The translations under genes and the position numbers were made by a program. A model generated the notes under the pieces. The model did not search any database and was not told the origin of the DNA. It worked only from the letters and a program-made list of their open reading frames with translations. 64,000 bases of DNA. Origin: Amoebophrya sp. A120. Lineage: Eukaryota > Sar > Dinophyceae > Syndiniales > Amoebophryaceae. The DNA lies in assembly GCA_905178155.1 (NCBI GenBank), contig CAJINV010000003.1, positions 7,797,882 through 7,861,881 on the forward strand. Direction: 5' to 3'. Shown here piece after piece: positions 24,193 to 36,800 of this stretch (positions are counted from its first letter, which is position 1; each line of letters opens with the position of its first letter).

Positions 24193-27100
24193 CTAATCTA
24201 AGTCGGGTTTATCCCATCTCAATTTTTCCTTTTTTTCCAGATAACCGTAGTAGTGTTTTGACGTCCGTCCCATGACGATGTGGTCGAGACGCTCCTTCGG
24301 CTCATCGAAATAGTAGCGCTGACCGCGGCAGCAGTTTTCGTTGATACAGGCAACCACGGTGTGGGCGTAAAACCACTCCTGCGGCCGCTGCTTGCGCTTC
24401 CGTTGTTGCTCCATCCTCCGAAGGTGCGCGGCCGATGCCGGACGTCGGTGCGGTCCAGCTGTGCCCGCTGGAGTGGACTTCTTATCTGTTTCCGCAACGT
24501 TTCCCCCCTCATTGGCATCGTCCTCGTTTTGTTTTCCCGACTCGTGGATGGTGGAGAGGAGCGTGGATATTGTGTCCTTCAACTGTCCTTGTAGCGGTTG
24601 TCTCTCCATGGAGTTCAGAAAGTCGTACGCGATGTCGCGTTTGACTTTCTTGATGGGTGGCAAGGCGGAGGACGCTGCACTTCCCGGCCGTGTTCGTGGT
24701 GCGGTTGAGGGACGACTGCTGCTGCTCGTCTTCAAAAGCGCACCGCGCGCCTGTGATGTTGCGGACTGCGGCCGCGAGGGGGACCGCATTGGACTTCCAG
24801 CAGAGAAGGGCGACAACGGCGCTGACTGCGCTGGGGCTTTATGCCGGTCGATCTTGATGCTCATGCCCTTGGAAACCTTGACCTGGTGCCGCGCGGCCCG
24901 TACGCGAGCCGCCGCTAGCTTTTCGTGCCAGAACATTTCCCGTTTTGCGTAATTCACATCCTTCTCTTCGCCCTTCTTGGTCACCTTTCGCATGGCCTCT
25001 TCGTCTGCGTTCGGCATCAGCAAAGCCGTGAAACCTCCGCGCCGGGCCCGCAGCTCGCGCCGCATCTGCCGCACCTCCGACACCTTGACCTCGTCTGGAC
25101 AAAATTTCTGCGCGCCGCCGCTTTTGAAAAACGAACGAAGCGCCGCGGCTCCCCCACCCAGGTGGGCGTCGAATTCGTTGCCGAAAAGCGCGTCGTCTCC
25201 GTCAAGATCATACGCGAATTCATCGTCTTCATCCGCTTCCTCTTCGGGTTCTTCCGGAGCGGCCCTCGTGTCGTGCCTTGTAGCGGCCGTCAGGGAGTGT
25301 GTTCTGCTCCCCCCGTGTGGCCGAGCACTCTGCGGACGCTTGCTCACCACGGCCAGCGCCGTTCCACTCAGCTCTTCGCGACGTGCCGAGGGCGGCGACA
25401 GCGGTGCGGGGGTTTTTGCCTGCGCCTCCCGCTCGATGTTCTCCGCGATGCTTTTCGACAAGACACGGTCCGCGACGTCCTGCACCAACTCAGCCTTGTC
25501 CTCATCGTCGCTAGCGCTAGTACCCGCGTTGGCTACAATCTCGTGCAGTTCACTTCCGTTTCGCAGATTTATTTTCTCAGCCGCCGGCGCGGCGGGACTG
25601 CGCGGACGGCCTCGTCCGGTGCGCCGGCCGACGGAAGCGAATTCGTCGTCCAGGTCGGTGTCTGTTCCCGCTGCTGCCAGCAGGTTCGGCGACCAGGGTT
25701 CGTTGGTCACGGGTTCCCCCCGCATCCCGGCCAGAGTGCTTGACAGAACGCGATTTGCCACTTCCTGAACAAGGTCCTCTTTTCGTTCCGCCGCATCGAG
25801 CGTGGGACTAGCATGAACACGTTCGGGCAGCGGAGGTGCGGTCTCAAACCCGACCCGAATTTGGCCCGGGTTTTCCGTGGTTCGCGCAACTAATTGGTAC
25901 CGCTCCGCGGAGGTTTCGTTACCGTCCGATTGCAGCTTCGGGACACTCGCAAGCACAGCGGATTGCGGCCGCGTTCGAACGGACGCGGGAGCGGGTCGCG
26001 GAGACGGGGATCGCGCAGACGCGGGGCGAGAACGGTTGAACGTGGCGATCTGCTGCGAGGCTGCCACCTGCGACTTGATCAAAGACTTCGTGATGGTGAA
26101 CGCTCCCGGGGGCGGTCGACGGCTAGACGCCGGGCGGGAGGAAGCCGCGGTCGTCGTGCCGTCTTCGTCGAAAAACCGTTCGGCCACCTTGGATTCTGTT
26201 TTCTGTTGCGCCAGCCCCCGAAACAACAATTTGGAATACAGTTCGGGCTCGATGTCGCGCATGTTGAACTTCTTCATAAGGCTGCCACCGGACGTGTGGG
26301 CGACCTGGTGCGCTCGTGGGGAAAAATCAGGGGGACGCACCAGATTCGGCGGCTTCTCCCGTCGGTTCCGTGGTGCTCTACCGCCGGGCACGGCAGCTCC
26401 GTCCTTGTCGTTGTGCATCGCGAGCATCTCTTTGATCTGATCCCCGACGCTTTTGCGCTCCGGTGCGCGGTTACAGGGAAGGGGCAGAAAGATCTCCACT
26501 TGGTTTTGCCTAGCCGTGGACAAGCCGAGCTGCGTGGCCGATTCCGGCCGAGCGTTGGAGGACGCTGGGCGGGCGGTGGTGGACGAGGTCGGTCGGGAAG
26601 TGACTCGACTATTGGGGTTGTTGTAGTCACGACTGGCTTCGGCTTGCAAATGCACTTCTTCGTCGTCGTAAACGTACTCGTCGAAGTCTCGTTGCAGACT
26701 TTCGATGTCGTATTGCTCCTCCTTGCTGGTGGATTTCCGTGTTTGCGGCGACGGGCTTCTTCTGCGCACGAAGACGAGATCACCGACTCCACAAGGCGAA
26801 AGGACTCGGTCCTCCGGGGCGACCGGCAGTGTGCTGCTCATGGGTCGCTTTTTTCGCTTTTTGTTTCCGACAACCAACAACGTAGATTGTTCAACAAAGG
26901 TCGTGTGCTCAGACGTAGCGTCGGAGTCGGGCTCCCCGCTACGTGGAGGCGGACGGTTGTGCGCGACATCAGTCGCGACCGCGCCCTGTGCACGATCGCG
27001 CGCAGTACCGGCCGAGATTGCTCGGCGCTTGTTCCTGGGGGAAGTTGACGAGGAGTCGCCGGCTGTTCCTTCTTCTGCCGGAGCCGGATCGTCTTTCGTC

Positions 27101-28179
27101 GGACTACTCACGTGCACCGCACTTTGCGGCCTCCGCTTCCCTGGTCGAGTACTGCTTTTCGGCCGGTCGGTTCGGGGTGGGGAGCGCTGCCGGGGCGGGG
27201 AGCGCCGATAGGTTTTCTGAAGTTCGGGTCGATGCGCAAGCAGATCATAGCTTCGCGCACACAGCGCTGCTCGCGCTTCGCGTGCGTAGGCCAGAAAGGC
27301 GGGGGGCGCGGTAGTGGGACGGCTGGGATGCGATCTTGTTTTTGACGGAGACTGTGACTGACTCCGTGATGAGATCACTTGCCGCGGTAGTTCCATGTTA
27401 TGTTGTGGTGGAAGAACCACTTCGGTAATAATTCCGCCTCTCGTAACATCATGGTCGCTGTCGTGTACTATCTGTTCATCCTCAAGCTGCTGTCGGACGA
27501 CGAGCTGCTGCTCCATCGCGTCGGCGGCCGGCGCGTCCTGCAATAGGAGTGGCAGCCCGGCCGCATTCACGGGGCTGCCGTCTCTGCGAGCGATTTCCAT
27601 TAGCCGTTCCTCCTCCTCCCGGCGGAACTCGCCCGCTATGAGGCGGACGTTGCGGGCGTCGTACTGCGCCTCGGCGATGTCAGTGAGCAACTCGTGCGCT
27701 TCGTCCAGGCTCCGCCCCTTCTTTCGCGGCTTCACGGGCCCGACCTGCTGTTTCCCGTCAGGCAACGTCGTGATGGCGGAGCTGAGGCGCTTGAGATACG
27801 CACCGTTGCCCTTCATCCGCTCATCCATCCACTTTTCGCGCGGGTCGACGGGCGGTCGGTTGTCGCGCGTTGGCGCGGGGGCGGACGCCGGCCGGTCCCG
27901 AAACTTCTGCAGCGCCACCTCCTCCGCCTCGGCTGCGTCGAGATCATCCGCGACAAGGCTCAGCGTCCAGGCCACCGGCGCCTTCTGAATCTTCTCATAC
28001 TTCGTCGATAGCCACTCCTTCTTCTGCTCCTCCAGCTCCTCGACTGTGTCGGCTGCAATCATTTTCCCTCCCTCGTCAAACACGACGGAGCTGCTCTTTC
28101 GGCTGTCCATGTAGCCGGATCGCCTGTCGTGCACGCGCCTCCTGGCCAGCGCCTCGTCGACTGCATTCTTGTAGGCCAT
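24193..28179 (-). CDS. Large basic protein with repeated R-P-x-[S/T]-A motifs
   Basis: Uninterrupted frame of 1328 residues from ATG 28179. It is rich in Arg, Pro, Ser and Ala, and at least a dozen copies of a short motif (RPASA, RPQSA, RPSTA, RPESA, RPGSA) recur along its length, mostly in low-complexity surroundings. Two similar segments, ELV/DLV-Q-[DE]-V-A-[DN]-R-V-L-S, occur near residues 820 and 915 and may be short helices of a repeat. The ordered part seems to be the C-terminus, with a Cys-containing stretch (VACINENCCRGQRYYFDE) and GYLEKKEKLRWDKPD. Such RPxSA-rich proteins are common among predicted cytoskeletal and axonemal proteins of ciliates and dinoflagellates; that link is inference. 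No catalytic domain was seen. Confidence 0.7.
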   Translation of the reverse strand: MAYKNAVDEALARRRVHDRRSGYMDSRKSSSVVFDEGGKMIAADTVEELEEQKKEWLSTKYEKIQKAPVAWTLSLVADDLDAAEAEEVALQKFRDRPASAPAPTRDNRPPVDPREKWMDERMKGNGAYLKRLSSAITTLPDGKQQVGPVKPRKKGRSLDEAHELLTDIAEAQYDARNVRLIAGEFRREEEERLMEIARRDGSPVNAAGLPLLLQDAPAADAMEQQLVVRQQLEDEQIVHDSDHDVTRGGIITEVVLPPQHNMELPRQVISSRSQSQSPSKTRSHPSRPTTAPPAFLAYAREARAALCARSYDLLAHRPELQKTYRRSPPRQRSPPRTDRPKSSTRPGKRRPQSAVHVSSPTKDDPAPAEEGTAGDSSSTSPRNKRRAISAGTARDRAQGAVATDVAHNRPPPRSGEPDSDATSEHTTFVEQSTLLVVGNKKRKKRPMSSTLPVAPEDRVLSPCGVGDLVFVRRRSPSPQTRKSTSKEEQYDIESLQRDFDEYVYDDEEVHLQAEASRDYNNPNSRVTSRPTSSTTARPASSNARPESATQLGLSTARQNQVEIFLPLPCNRAPERKSVGDQIKEMLAMHNDKDGAAVPGGRAPRNRREKPPNLVRPPDFSPRAHQVAHTSGGSLMKKFNMRDIEPELYSKLLFRGLAQQKTESKVAERFFDEDGTTTAASSRPASSRRPPPGAFTITKSLIKSQVAASQQIATFNRSRPASARSPSPRPAPASVRTRPQSAVLASVPKLQSDGNETSAERYQLVARTTENPGQIRVGFETAPPLPERVHASPTLDAAERKEDLVQEVANRVLSSTLAGMRGEPVTNEPWSPNLLAAAGTDTDLDDEFASVGRRTGRGRPRSPAAPAAEKINLRNGSELHEIVANAGTSASDDEDKAELVQDVADRVLSKSIAENIEREAQAKTPAPLSPPSARREELSGTALAVVSKRPQSARPHGGSRTHSLTAATRHDTRAAPEEPEEEADEDDEFAYDLDGDDALFGNEFDAHLGGGAAALRSFFKSGGAQKFCPDEVKVSEVRQMRRELRARRGGFTALLMPNADEEAMRKVTKKGEEKDVNYAKREMFWHEKLAAARVRAARHQVKVSKGMSIKIDRHKAPAQSAPLSPFSAGSPMRSPSRPQSATSQARGALLKTSSSSRPSTAPRTRPGSAASSALPPIKKVKRDIAYDFLNSMERQPLQGQLKDTISTLLSTIHESGKQNEDDANEGGNVAETDKKSTPAGTAGPHRRPASAAHLRRMEQQRKRKQRPQEWFYAHTVVACINENCCRGQRYYFDEPKERLDHIVMGRTSKHYYGYLEKKEKLRWDKPDLD

Positions 28180-28285
28180 CTGGTGTGAGAATGTTCGAAA
28201 AAATGATGACTGTGTTGCAGCGGTTGCGCTGCTTCGGCGAGGCGAGCTGAAACTTGACGCTAAGTATCAGACATCACTGATTCGT

Positions 28286-29859
28286 TCACATGAACGGTGT
28301 CATGTGTGGTCGGGAAGGGATAGAAAAGAAAACCAGAAAACTCGAGATAGAAAATAAAAATAGTAGTGTTCCAGAATATAATTGTACGCTTTCTTCGAGA
28401 TCCGCTCGCTTTTTTATAGCGGTCGGCGTCAGATCTTGCCAGTCAAGCTCCATATTCGTGCGGCGTCTGTTGTACGTTTCTATTTCTTTGGACACATATC
28501 CCGGATTCTCGTTGTGAACTTTTAGGTACTCGCCCGTAGCGTCGATCCGCGAGTCTAGATCTTTGACTGCGTCTGTGGTTTCCGCTGTCTTCATCCGCTG
28601 GAGCTCGAATGCCTGCGTGCGTGCGCCCTTCTTGAGATCCTTGCCGCCATTGCTCGGAAGATCTGGAGAATCTTCGTCGGGTGGGGCATCCTCCAGCTCT
28701 TGCAGTTTCTCCTCCGGATTTTGCCAATCTGGGTCGAATACCTTACGCGAGGTAGATGTTGTTCGTTAGATTAACAAGTACTTCTACACAGGTTAATGAT
28801 ATGAATTTTGATTAGAGTACGAATTCAATAGAAAGATGAAATACACAGGTCAATCATATTTTGAGTACTCTGTCGGTGTCGAGAGAAAATCGGTCCGGTC
28901 CGTGATAGGGAGCGCTGTCTTTCCCTGCAATGACTTCTGCTTTGATCCCCATGGCTTGCGCCAGCTGGATCTTCCGCATGCCCTGTTTCGCCTTTCTCGC
29001 GTGCGCCTGTCGCTGAGCCGCGCGGCGACCCTGCGCGTCGAGGTCCTCTTGATCGAAGGCGTTGTCGATTTTGCCTCCCTCAACGGGCGGGTGCGTGATG
29101 ATGTGTTCCTTCGCGTCTGCGAGAGACATGTCTTTCATACGGCGGGCATCCTCGCGAACCCGGTTCGCGCCGTCCAGCATGAGCAAGCCTCCCACGGCGG
29201 GGTCGTAGTGGTCGTACCAGCGGTAGCCTGCTGACCGGAGCCGCTCCATGGTGTAGTCCCGGTCGTATCATATTCACAAGTGTCCCCACGGCCCCTCTGG
29301 ATGGGAAGCGTCTCTTTCTATTTTTGCAAACGTCCCGAAGAGAGGAAGCATTTGCCACCTTCCAACTATCCGGATCAGGACAAATCTGCAGGACAGAGTA
29401 GCGCAAGTCGAAGTCTGCGTTGCACGGCGCCGCGGTGCAACATACATGGAGGCATACGTCTAAGTCTATGTCTATCATTTAGAAGCTACGTATTAACTGG
29501 TTTAAATTCTGACACAGAATGCGTCACCTTCCTTTCATGCAATACAAAAAGTTATCCGTGCGGAAAGTGTGCAATGCAAACTGTTCGGATTTGGTTTTGT
29601 GGTGGTGGGGTATTTTTCGTGTTGATATCTCGACCGGGTACTTTGCGCCCTCCGGAGCCGTCAGCGAGCTCGGCGTCTGCTGGTTGCCTACCTGCCTTCG
29701 TAGGAAGTTCACCTTCGCACGCTGGTGCGGATCTACACCGGGCTGCTGGTACTCCAGCTCCGCGGGACCGGCTTTGCGGCCCCCGCCTGGTGCCATCACG
29801 TTGTTCACAACGCTATTGGCTTTTCGTAACTTCTTCATGTTCCCACCTGTCGGCAACAT
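28286..29859 (-). CDS. Small charged protein, three exons, one introner
   Basis: Exon 1 runs from ATG 29859 to about 29630, exon 2 from about 29264 to 28869, and exon 3 from 28741 to stop 28286. The second intron is GT-AG in phase 0 (DTDR then VFDPDW). The first is an introner; removing it joins KYPV to DRDYTMERLRSAG in frame. The product is about 360 residues, basic at the start (KKLRKANS..GGGRKAGPAE), then charged and helical (ARRMKDMSLADAKEHI; QAHARKAKQGMRKIQLAQAMGIK; LQELEDAPPDEDSPD), consistent with coiled coils. The last 30 residues are hydrophobic (LLFLFSISSFLVFF), either a C-terminal tail anchor or read-through of an unrecognised final intron. No family recognised. An acceptor-like TTTATAG just upstream of 29895 means a further 5' exon is possible. 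Confidence 0.65.
29266..29627 (-). mobile_element. Introner element IE2 (362 bp) acting as intron
   Basis: The plus-strand left end is tatcatattcacaagtgtcc and the right end is the inverse of TATCAACACGAAAAATACCC. The inverted repeats are more diverged than in the other elements. The flanks share only tcg (29263-29265 and 29630-29632), so the duplication is eroded or shorter. Excision still restores the reading frame. Confidence 0.65.
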
Positions 29860-30844
29860 CTTTCCTTCGTCCTGCTCTTGGCTGGTGGTTCTATAAATGA
29901 ATGATGCAATGTTTGTATTTACAAAGAACGGACACTGATCTTTATCAAGAATATAAATTCAGTCGGTTCCGATGAAGCAGGATAGTTTATCCAATAGATA
30001 CGGCTCGGAGCCGTATGGTGCAATTTGTTTATTACATTTATTGCATTTTTTTTGCATTCAACATTTCCAAAAAACGAGTACTACGATAACAATAAGAAAA
30101 GCGATAACTCCACGACGGATCTTCAGCTTGCTCCAATCATAACGAGAGTGAGTGAGAAGAAGCTCGAGTGGCGCAATTCTCTGGAAACACAGACCACGAG
30201 CGACGATTGTCGAGCAAAGTATACGATGACGAATCGAATACGGATGTGGATGTGCTGAAAGACACATTCCCTTCATACATCGTAAAATCCCTACGAAAAT
30301 CGACACGAAACAGAACTTGATCACGCACGAACCTGAATGGGAATGACGAAAGTACGACCCGTCGATTATCATTCCTTCTCGATCTGAATAATCGATCTTG
30401 TCGTGGCGCATTGGCGTGAAGAAATTAACTTCTTGTGTACTTATGTAGCATTGTTTGTTTCTGTCGATTGCGACGGGTCGACGCAAGAGAAAACAAATAG
30501 GTCATCCTTTTTGCGGTTTTTGTCCTCCGGGAAAAGTGAAAGGGACGACTTTTCAAAAAAAAATCTCTGCGTATGGTCATCCGATCTCGTCTCGTGTTGT
30601 TTTTGCGTTGCCCTTTGATTGTCTGCGCTTCGGCCCCCACATGAGAGGCATCGATCTGGAAAGATGCTTCTCGGAAAAGAAAAATTAAGTAGTACAACGG
30701 AAAAAATGACTGCCAATGAACGTATCTATGGGGACACTATTCGCTAAACGTAAAAGTCCAAGTCGTGCATAGTGGCTGGATATTGAAAAAAAAGTAGCGA
30801 GTTGGTTGTATCGTGCTTCCAGCATGGCAAATTTGTTTATGCCC
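29860..30844. other. intergenic, nothing recognised
   Basis: Nearly 1 kb of AT-rich DNA between two minus-strand genes. It has several A/T tracts and no supported exon. Confidence 0.45.
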
Positions 30845-33800
30845 TCAGATGCGGACGAGCATTTGCAACAGGGCGTTGCACTGGAATGTGATGAATTTGT
30901 CCGCCCAGTCCATTTTCGCCAGTTTTCCGCTGCTCTCTCGCATGAGGTCCAACTCCTCCATGGTGATGTAGAATGTCAGCAAGTTTCGCCGGGCATTGCG
31001 CTCGTCCTTGTGCATGACCAACACTTCCCACTGGTTGTACACGGTCTTCCCGATGTACTCGCTGATCTGGCGAAACTCCAGGTGCAGATTCCGCACCAGA
31101 TCCGGCGCAATGTGTTCCCCGAGCCGGACCACGATTTTCTTCGCCCGCAGGTACCCGACCGAGTACTGGCGGAACGCCGGCAGGCTGCCGCCCACCTGCT
31201 TTTGCAGCACCTTCTCGATGGAGGGGATTTTCAGCTTCAGGTTGTAGTCCATGCCCTTCTGCCGGATACTCTTCTCGATTGCCCCCAAACGGGCGAATTC
31301 CGAGAGTTCCTCGGTGGTCTGGGCCAGGATGGCCATCTGGCTCCGGTAGGATTCCTTGCTGGCGATCACCTTCTGCTTGCCGTTCTCGACCTGCTCCAGG
31401 TATGCGAAGTGTTCCGCCCGGGCCTGCAGCGCCTCGTCCACGTAAGTGGCGAACTCTTTCTCCTTCACGCCCGCGGTCTTCAGAATATCTAGCACCTTCT
31501 TCGCGCGCTCCAAGCGGTCCGCAAGCTCGTAGTTGGGGGGAATCAGCTGCTGGTAGACGCGCTGCTTTTCCTCGAACTCGTACTTGAGCGATAAAAAGTC
31601 CTTGGACTTGACCTCCGACACGTCGCGGAGCAGCAGCTCCAGAAACCGGAAACCGTCCTGGTCCGAGGGGAGGATGGGTTTCAGCGACGCTTGCGCACCC
31701 TTGGGGAGCTGTGCCGGTGCAGGCTGGTAGGGCTTCACATACCGCACCCCAGAACGCGACTTTTGCCCGGCGCCGGTGAGAAACCGGGGCATGCTCACCT
31801 GGGACTCGCGGCAGAAACACACCTCCCGCATCCGGTTCAGCAGGACCACCTTCTGGTCCTTGGGCAGCACCTTCTTTTTGTCCTCCAGAAGGAACTTTTC
31901 TCGAAACGTGAGGGGCACGGGGCCGGGGAGCGACTGGTCGTCGCCCTCCAAGAGGCGGTAGTGCAGGATGAAGCGGTGGTCCACCGTGAAGTTGTGCATC
32001 GATTCGTTCTGCTCGATCGCGATGATCTTTTCGCGCGGCCAGAGCCGCACCTGCAGGTCCTCGTACCGTTCCGGCCGCTTCTCTCCCGCCTGCACGGAGG
32101 GCACCGGCTGGATGAAGTTGATCAGCCGCTCCAGTACGTCGGTGCCTTTCGGGTCCATCCGAATGTCCACCTCGTGGTCCTCGAGCTCCCCGGCGTGAAA
32201 CTCGTTCTCGTGGATACAGGTGTACATCACGTTGCACATCTTCAGGAGGTCCGAGGTCGCGATCTGGACGTACGCGAGACCCGGGTTGAAGTGCCGCGCG
32301 TACAAATCGATCGTCAGCTCCGTTTCGGTGGAGTCCACCAGGTTTTTGGGGCCCGCAACCCCGTGGGTCAGGACGGAAAGCACGGTCGGGACGACCTGCT
32401 TCGCACTGATGCCGTGCATCAGGTTCTCCGCTGCGTTCCAGTCCCCCGTAACCGTTTTCTTCAGCAGCATGCCCAGCGCTTTCACGTTCTCGTAGAAGTG
32501 CCGCATCATAGCCAACACACGGAGGTTCAGGTTCGGGGCGTTGGGCTTCACGTTGCGCTCCTCGACGAGGATTTTGCGGCACTTCTGCTTTAGCTGCAGC
32601 CGGATGTAGGGGGTCAGCTGGTTCTCCGCTTTGATCAGCAGCGGCGCGACGTAGTGCCCCAGCAGCAGGTTCATCATCGGCATGCAGATCCGCGGATCGG
32701 GGAGGTCTTTTCCCGAGGCCTTGGTGGTGTAGTGGTACGCAATGTCCAGATCTTCGATCACCAAGTAGGCCCGCTGCAACAGGCAGGCCAGGTCGCGGCT
32801 CACCAGATTTGTGAGCTTGTTGAAAAACTGGGGGAAAAAGACGTCCTGCAAAAAGTGCTTCATGTGCTTCCCCGATTCTTGGTACAGGTGCCGCCGCTCG
32901 TCCTCGTCGCCAACGCCCTCCTCGTGCAGCGCAGCGTGCTTGTGACCCGACTGGCTACGGAGCGTCTTCGTTTTGAAGTTGATATCCCAGAAAAATAAAA
33001 AGCTGGCAGAAGCTGGTGCAAGCACTTGCATATACAAAAACTATACGTACAGATGACACACAGGAAATCCTGTCACGCGCGAGCCCATAGCACGCTGGTT
33101 CAGTTACGTATGCGAAGCAGCTTTTTTGCCTATTTTTCTGCATATCGATATACAGATGTGACCTGCCACGCTTTTTTCTGTGGGATAGTTGTAGCATGCG
33201 TCCGCGTCCAGCCCCCAGAAGACGTCTTCCTTCTGCTTGTTCTGGCGCGCAATGGTGTACTGGAAAACGAGGGCGAGCAGGGACTTGTCATTACTCACGT
33301 CCAGGATACGCGAGAAGACGCGCCCATACGCGCTCTTCTGCCCGCCCTCCTGGTGCTCCTCCTCGTTTTCCGTGCCTTTATGCATTGCAAATATCTATGT
33401 CTACGTCTGGAAGGATGCAAGGATTGTCACGCGTGTCTGACCTGACTTAATGCATGTCGAAGAATGTTGAGTGACCAAAGTGGCGTTTCCTGACGCGCCT
33501 CGTCAGTCCGATCGCTCTGTCAATTAGGGTCAGTGCTTGGTGGTCAGTCGGCCAGCGCCCAACTCGCACAAAAGTCACACATAGAAGTAACCAGCGAGCG
33601 ATTACCCGGTCCTCTGCCGGCCCGATTCAGTCCGGCGCGTCCAAGAAGAGATCCTTTTCATGCAAAAACGCAGCTTCGTTTGTCATGCGGAAAACACAAC
33701 ATTTTCGCAACACAAAGCCAAGCAAATATTTTTCATGGCCGGCTGCGCGTTACAGAGCGTTCCCTACTCGTATTCACAGCCCAACACTACACGTTTCCAG

Positions 33801-36800
33801 ACCCAGACACGTTTGCATTGGATAGCCGTGTACTGTCACGTACTCCGCGTTCGCGGAGGGGAACCAGTTCATCCGCCCACAAGCCAGATATTCGAAAAGG
33901 CGCGCCGTCTTGGTAGTGGGCGCGAACAGGTCCTCAAACGTGTTGGTGCAGTCCGCTTCCCAGATCATCACCAGGCGAATCAGTGCTTTGAACACCGTGC
34001 GGACGCGGATGTTCCCGCGGTCCCGGAACAAACACTCGACAAACCGCATCCACAGCGCGTCCAGCTCCGGCTTCGTGTTGGGCATGCGGGTCCCAAGCCG
34101 GGAAATAAAAGCGGGCTGGCTCTGCAGGACGAACATCAATTGGTTGAAGTACATCAACCGGTCCTGCACCTCGGGGTTGATCTTCGTGCGCTGCAAAAAC
34201 TTAGGCTCTCGCTCCGCCACGTCAAGAGCCCGGTACATCTTCGTCAAGTTCTGTTCCAGGGTCTGTTATATTTTCATTCGATTTCGTCTCAGTGTCCACT
34301 TTAATTTTTTGACGCTGCGGCCCGGGCCACTCGGGATGCCGAAATGGATCAATCTAGCTTTATTTGTTCCGATCTTTGTGCAGTGACAGAGTACGAAGAC
34401 GATACGGCAAGGGCACGCAGGGGCAGCAACAAGAGCAATGGAGTATAATATCTGAGCATCGGAGGACCTAATTTAGCACATGTGTATTGCAGGAGCATTT
34501 TAACATTTACTATCATAGCAGAGTATCAAAGCAGAGGAGGCTGCAGGCACCTGCTTGAGTTTGCTGAAGATCCGGTACGGTCCCTGATCCTCATCGAAGT
34601 TTGCGTAGATTTCGTTCATGAAGCGCGAGTATTCCTGCGCCAGCGCGTCTTCCCTCTTCTTCAGTTGTCGCTGCCTGTGGCCAAACGGTTCTTCGAGGAT
34701 CTTTCTTTGCAGGTCTGGGAACGTGGCTCCCGCACCCGCGGCGCTCTTCTGGGCGCTGCCGTCGGCTGCGCCAGACGCGGCGGCCTTCCCTTCCTCTGCT
34801 GGCTCCTCGTCCTCTCGTGGGGTCTTTTGCTCCTCCCCGCCTGGCGAGGTATCGTGAGGAAAAATCCCCCCTCCCCATACCATGAGGAAAGGACGCGGAC
34901 TGTAGTGCTGGGTGGCGTGGGAAGGCCTTGCATCTTCAGCATGACAGAAGGCAGCTGGATGGAATTGGGAAACAGCGTGAAAAATTGCCTGCAAACGAGG
35001 CCACAACTGCGGCGCTTGGCTTCCTAGCAATACAACTCGACTTATGTACTCAAATACAGCTTCACAAATCTCGTTTTCGATATGAGGAGGAGGGATTTTT
35101 CCTTTTGATACGAGGAGGCGTCTCCTTCCGCGTTCTCGTCCCAAGGAGCGATACTGGGGTACCAGGACCAAATGAACTTCTCCTGCTTGCCCTCCTCGAG
35201 CTGCAGCACTAGTCTCCCAGCAAGTCGATTCCCCGCCCCATAGGTCACCCCGCCCGCTGACAAGAGCATGCAGTGAGAACTTCCGCAGCTGGCTTGTACG
35301 AAAGCGTCGGAGTGCCGAATGCGCTCTGGTTCTTCGACGCGTACCTGCTTCCGGCCCAGCCCGAGCTGGCCCTTGCTGTTGTCCCCGAAAACATAGAGGC
35401 CGCCCTCGTGGTCGATACAAAGCGAGAAGAAACCCCCAGCGGTGACGTGGACGATGTTGATCCCCTGAAACTGTTCCACCGCGAAAGGACTCTCCATGTG
35501 GTCGCCCTGCAGTACCATGCGGTCTCGGCCGCACATGTACAGCTCGTGCTGGGTGGTGATGAAGGCCGAGTGGTAACTCCCAAGCGAGAACGACTCCACC
35601 AGTTTGTTACTCCCAAAATCCACCTTCGTTGGCACGTACGCGTTCCGTTTGTGGCCGAGACCCAGCCGGCCGAACCACCCGACGCCGAAGGCGAAGGCCA
35701 TGGCTTTCGCGTTCACAATCGCCGAATGCTGCTGCCCGCATCGCACGGCCACAATCCGGTCCGCGAGCCGAACCTGACGCGGGAGCATCTGCGCCCCCGA
35801 TACCAACGAAGAGCCATGACCCAGTTTACCGTTCTCCGCGTTTCCCCAGGTGTAGAGCTCGCCTGTTGATAAATTTTGTGTGCAAGAAGTCGTCACCATC
35901 ATTATCATCGTTGTCTATGGTGAAGCACACGATGTTGAGGGCTGTGACTCATAGTGGCGAGTTGTATGCTTCACGACTGTACAACTTCTAGCATACAACT
36001 CACTGTGACGCGCTTCGCTCTTGTCTTTCCCGCTGAGATTTCTACTTATTTACTGCCTTCCCTCGTTTCAACTTTAACTTTATTTACGCACATATTCAGT
36101 CCAACTTGTTGGCACTGCTCCGGGCATGACCTGGCGCGCACGATCGATATGACAATCTCAAAATCTGCAATTCATTCTGGAGATATGTACCGCTGGTGAG
36201 TGCGCACATGGAGTGGTCCTCCCCGGCTGCTGCGCACTTGAGATCGATGAGGCTCTCGACGAGCGTGGGCTCGGCGAGGTCGCGGCCGCGTCCCGTACCC
36301 AGCTGCCCGAAGTTGTTTCGGCCCCAGGAGTAGAGAAGCCCACCGCTAATTGCTAGGCAATGCTCGAAGCCACACGCAACCGCTTTGACAGGGGCGGGAA
36401 AAGTGCAGTGCTGAAACGGCTGCGGCACGTCTAGTGTGGAACCGGTGCCCACTTGCCCATAGTCGTTGCTACCCCAGGTGTAGAGGATGCCGTCTTTGGT
36501 GCGCAACGCGGAGAACATGCCACCGCACTCTACCTGCGCCGCGTTCCCCCGAGGGAGGCGCTGGTTCTTTTTCGACCCCAGGAGCTCGTCCTGAAGGAGT
36601 GTGTCGCTCCTGGCCGAGGCCGCCCCCCCGTGCTTGTGCTGCAGCGCGTGCTTCTTCGCCCCGGCCACGCTATGCTCGTGGATGGGCACGCTCCAGCCGT
36701 ACACCTCCCCGGAGCGCTTGACCTTGCAGAGCTTGGGGCGGTAGCGGTCCTCATAGAGTCGCTCGCCTTCCGCGTCGCTATCGTCGGCACGCTTCGCAGT

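Noticed and set aside
30837-32582. 581-codon minus-strand open frame overlapping the RasGAP exon
   Set aside because: It is a GC-driven shadow in another frame of the exon that carries the RGCT-like sequence. Its Arg/Gly/Pro-rich translation has no motif.
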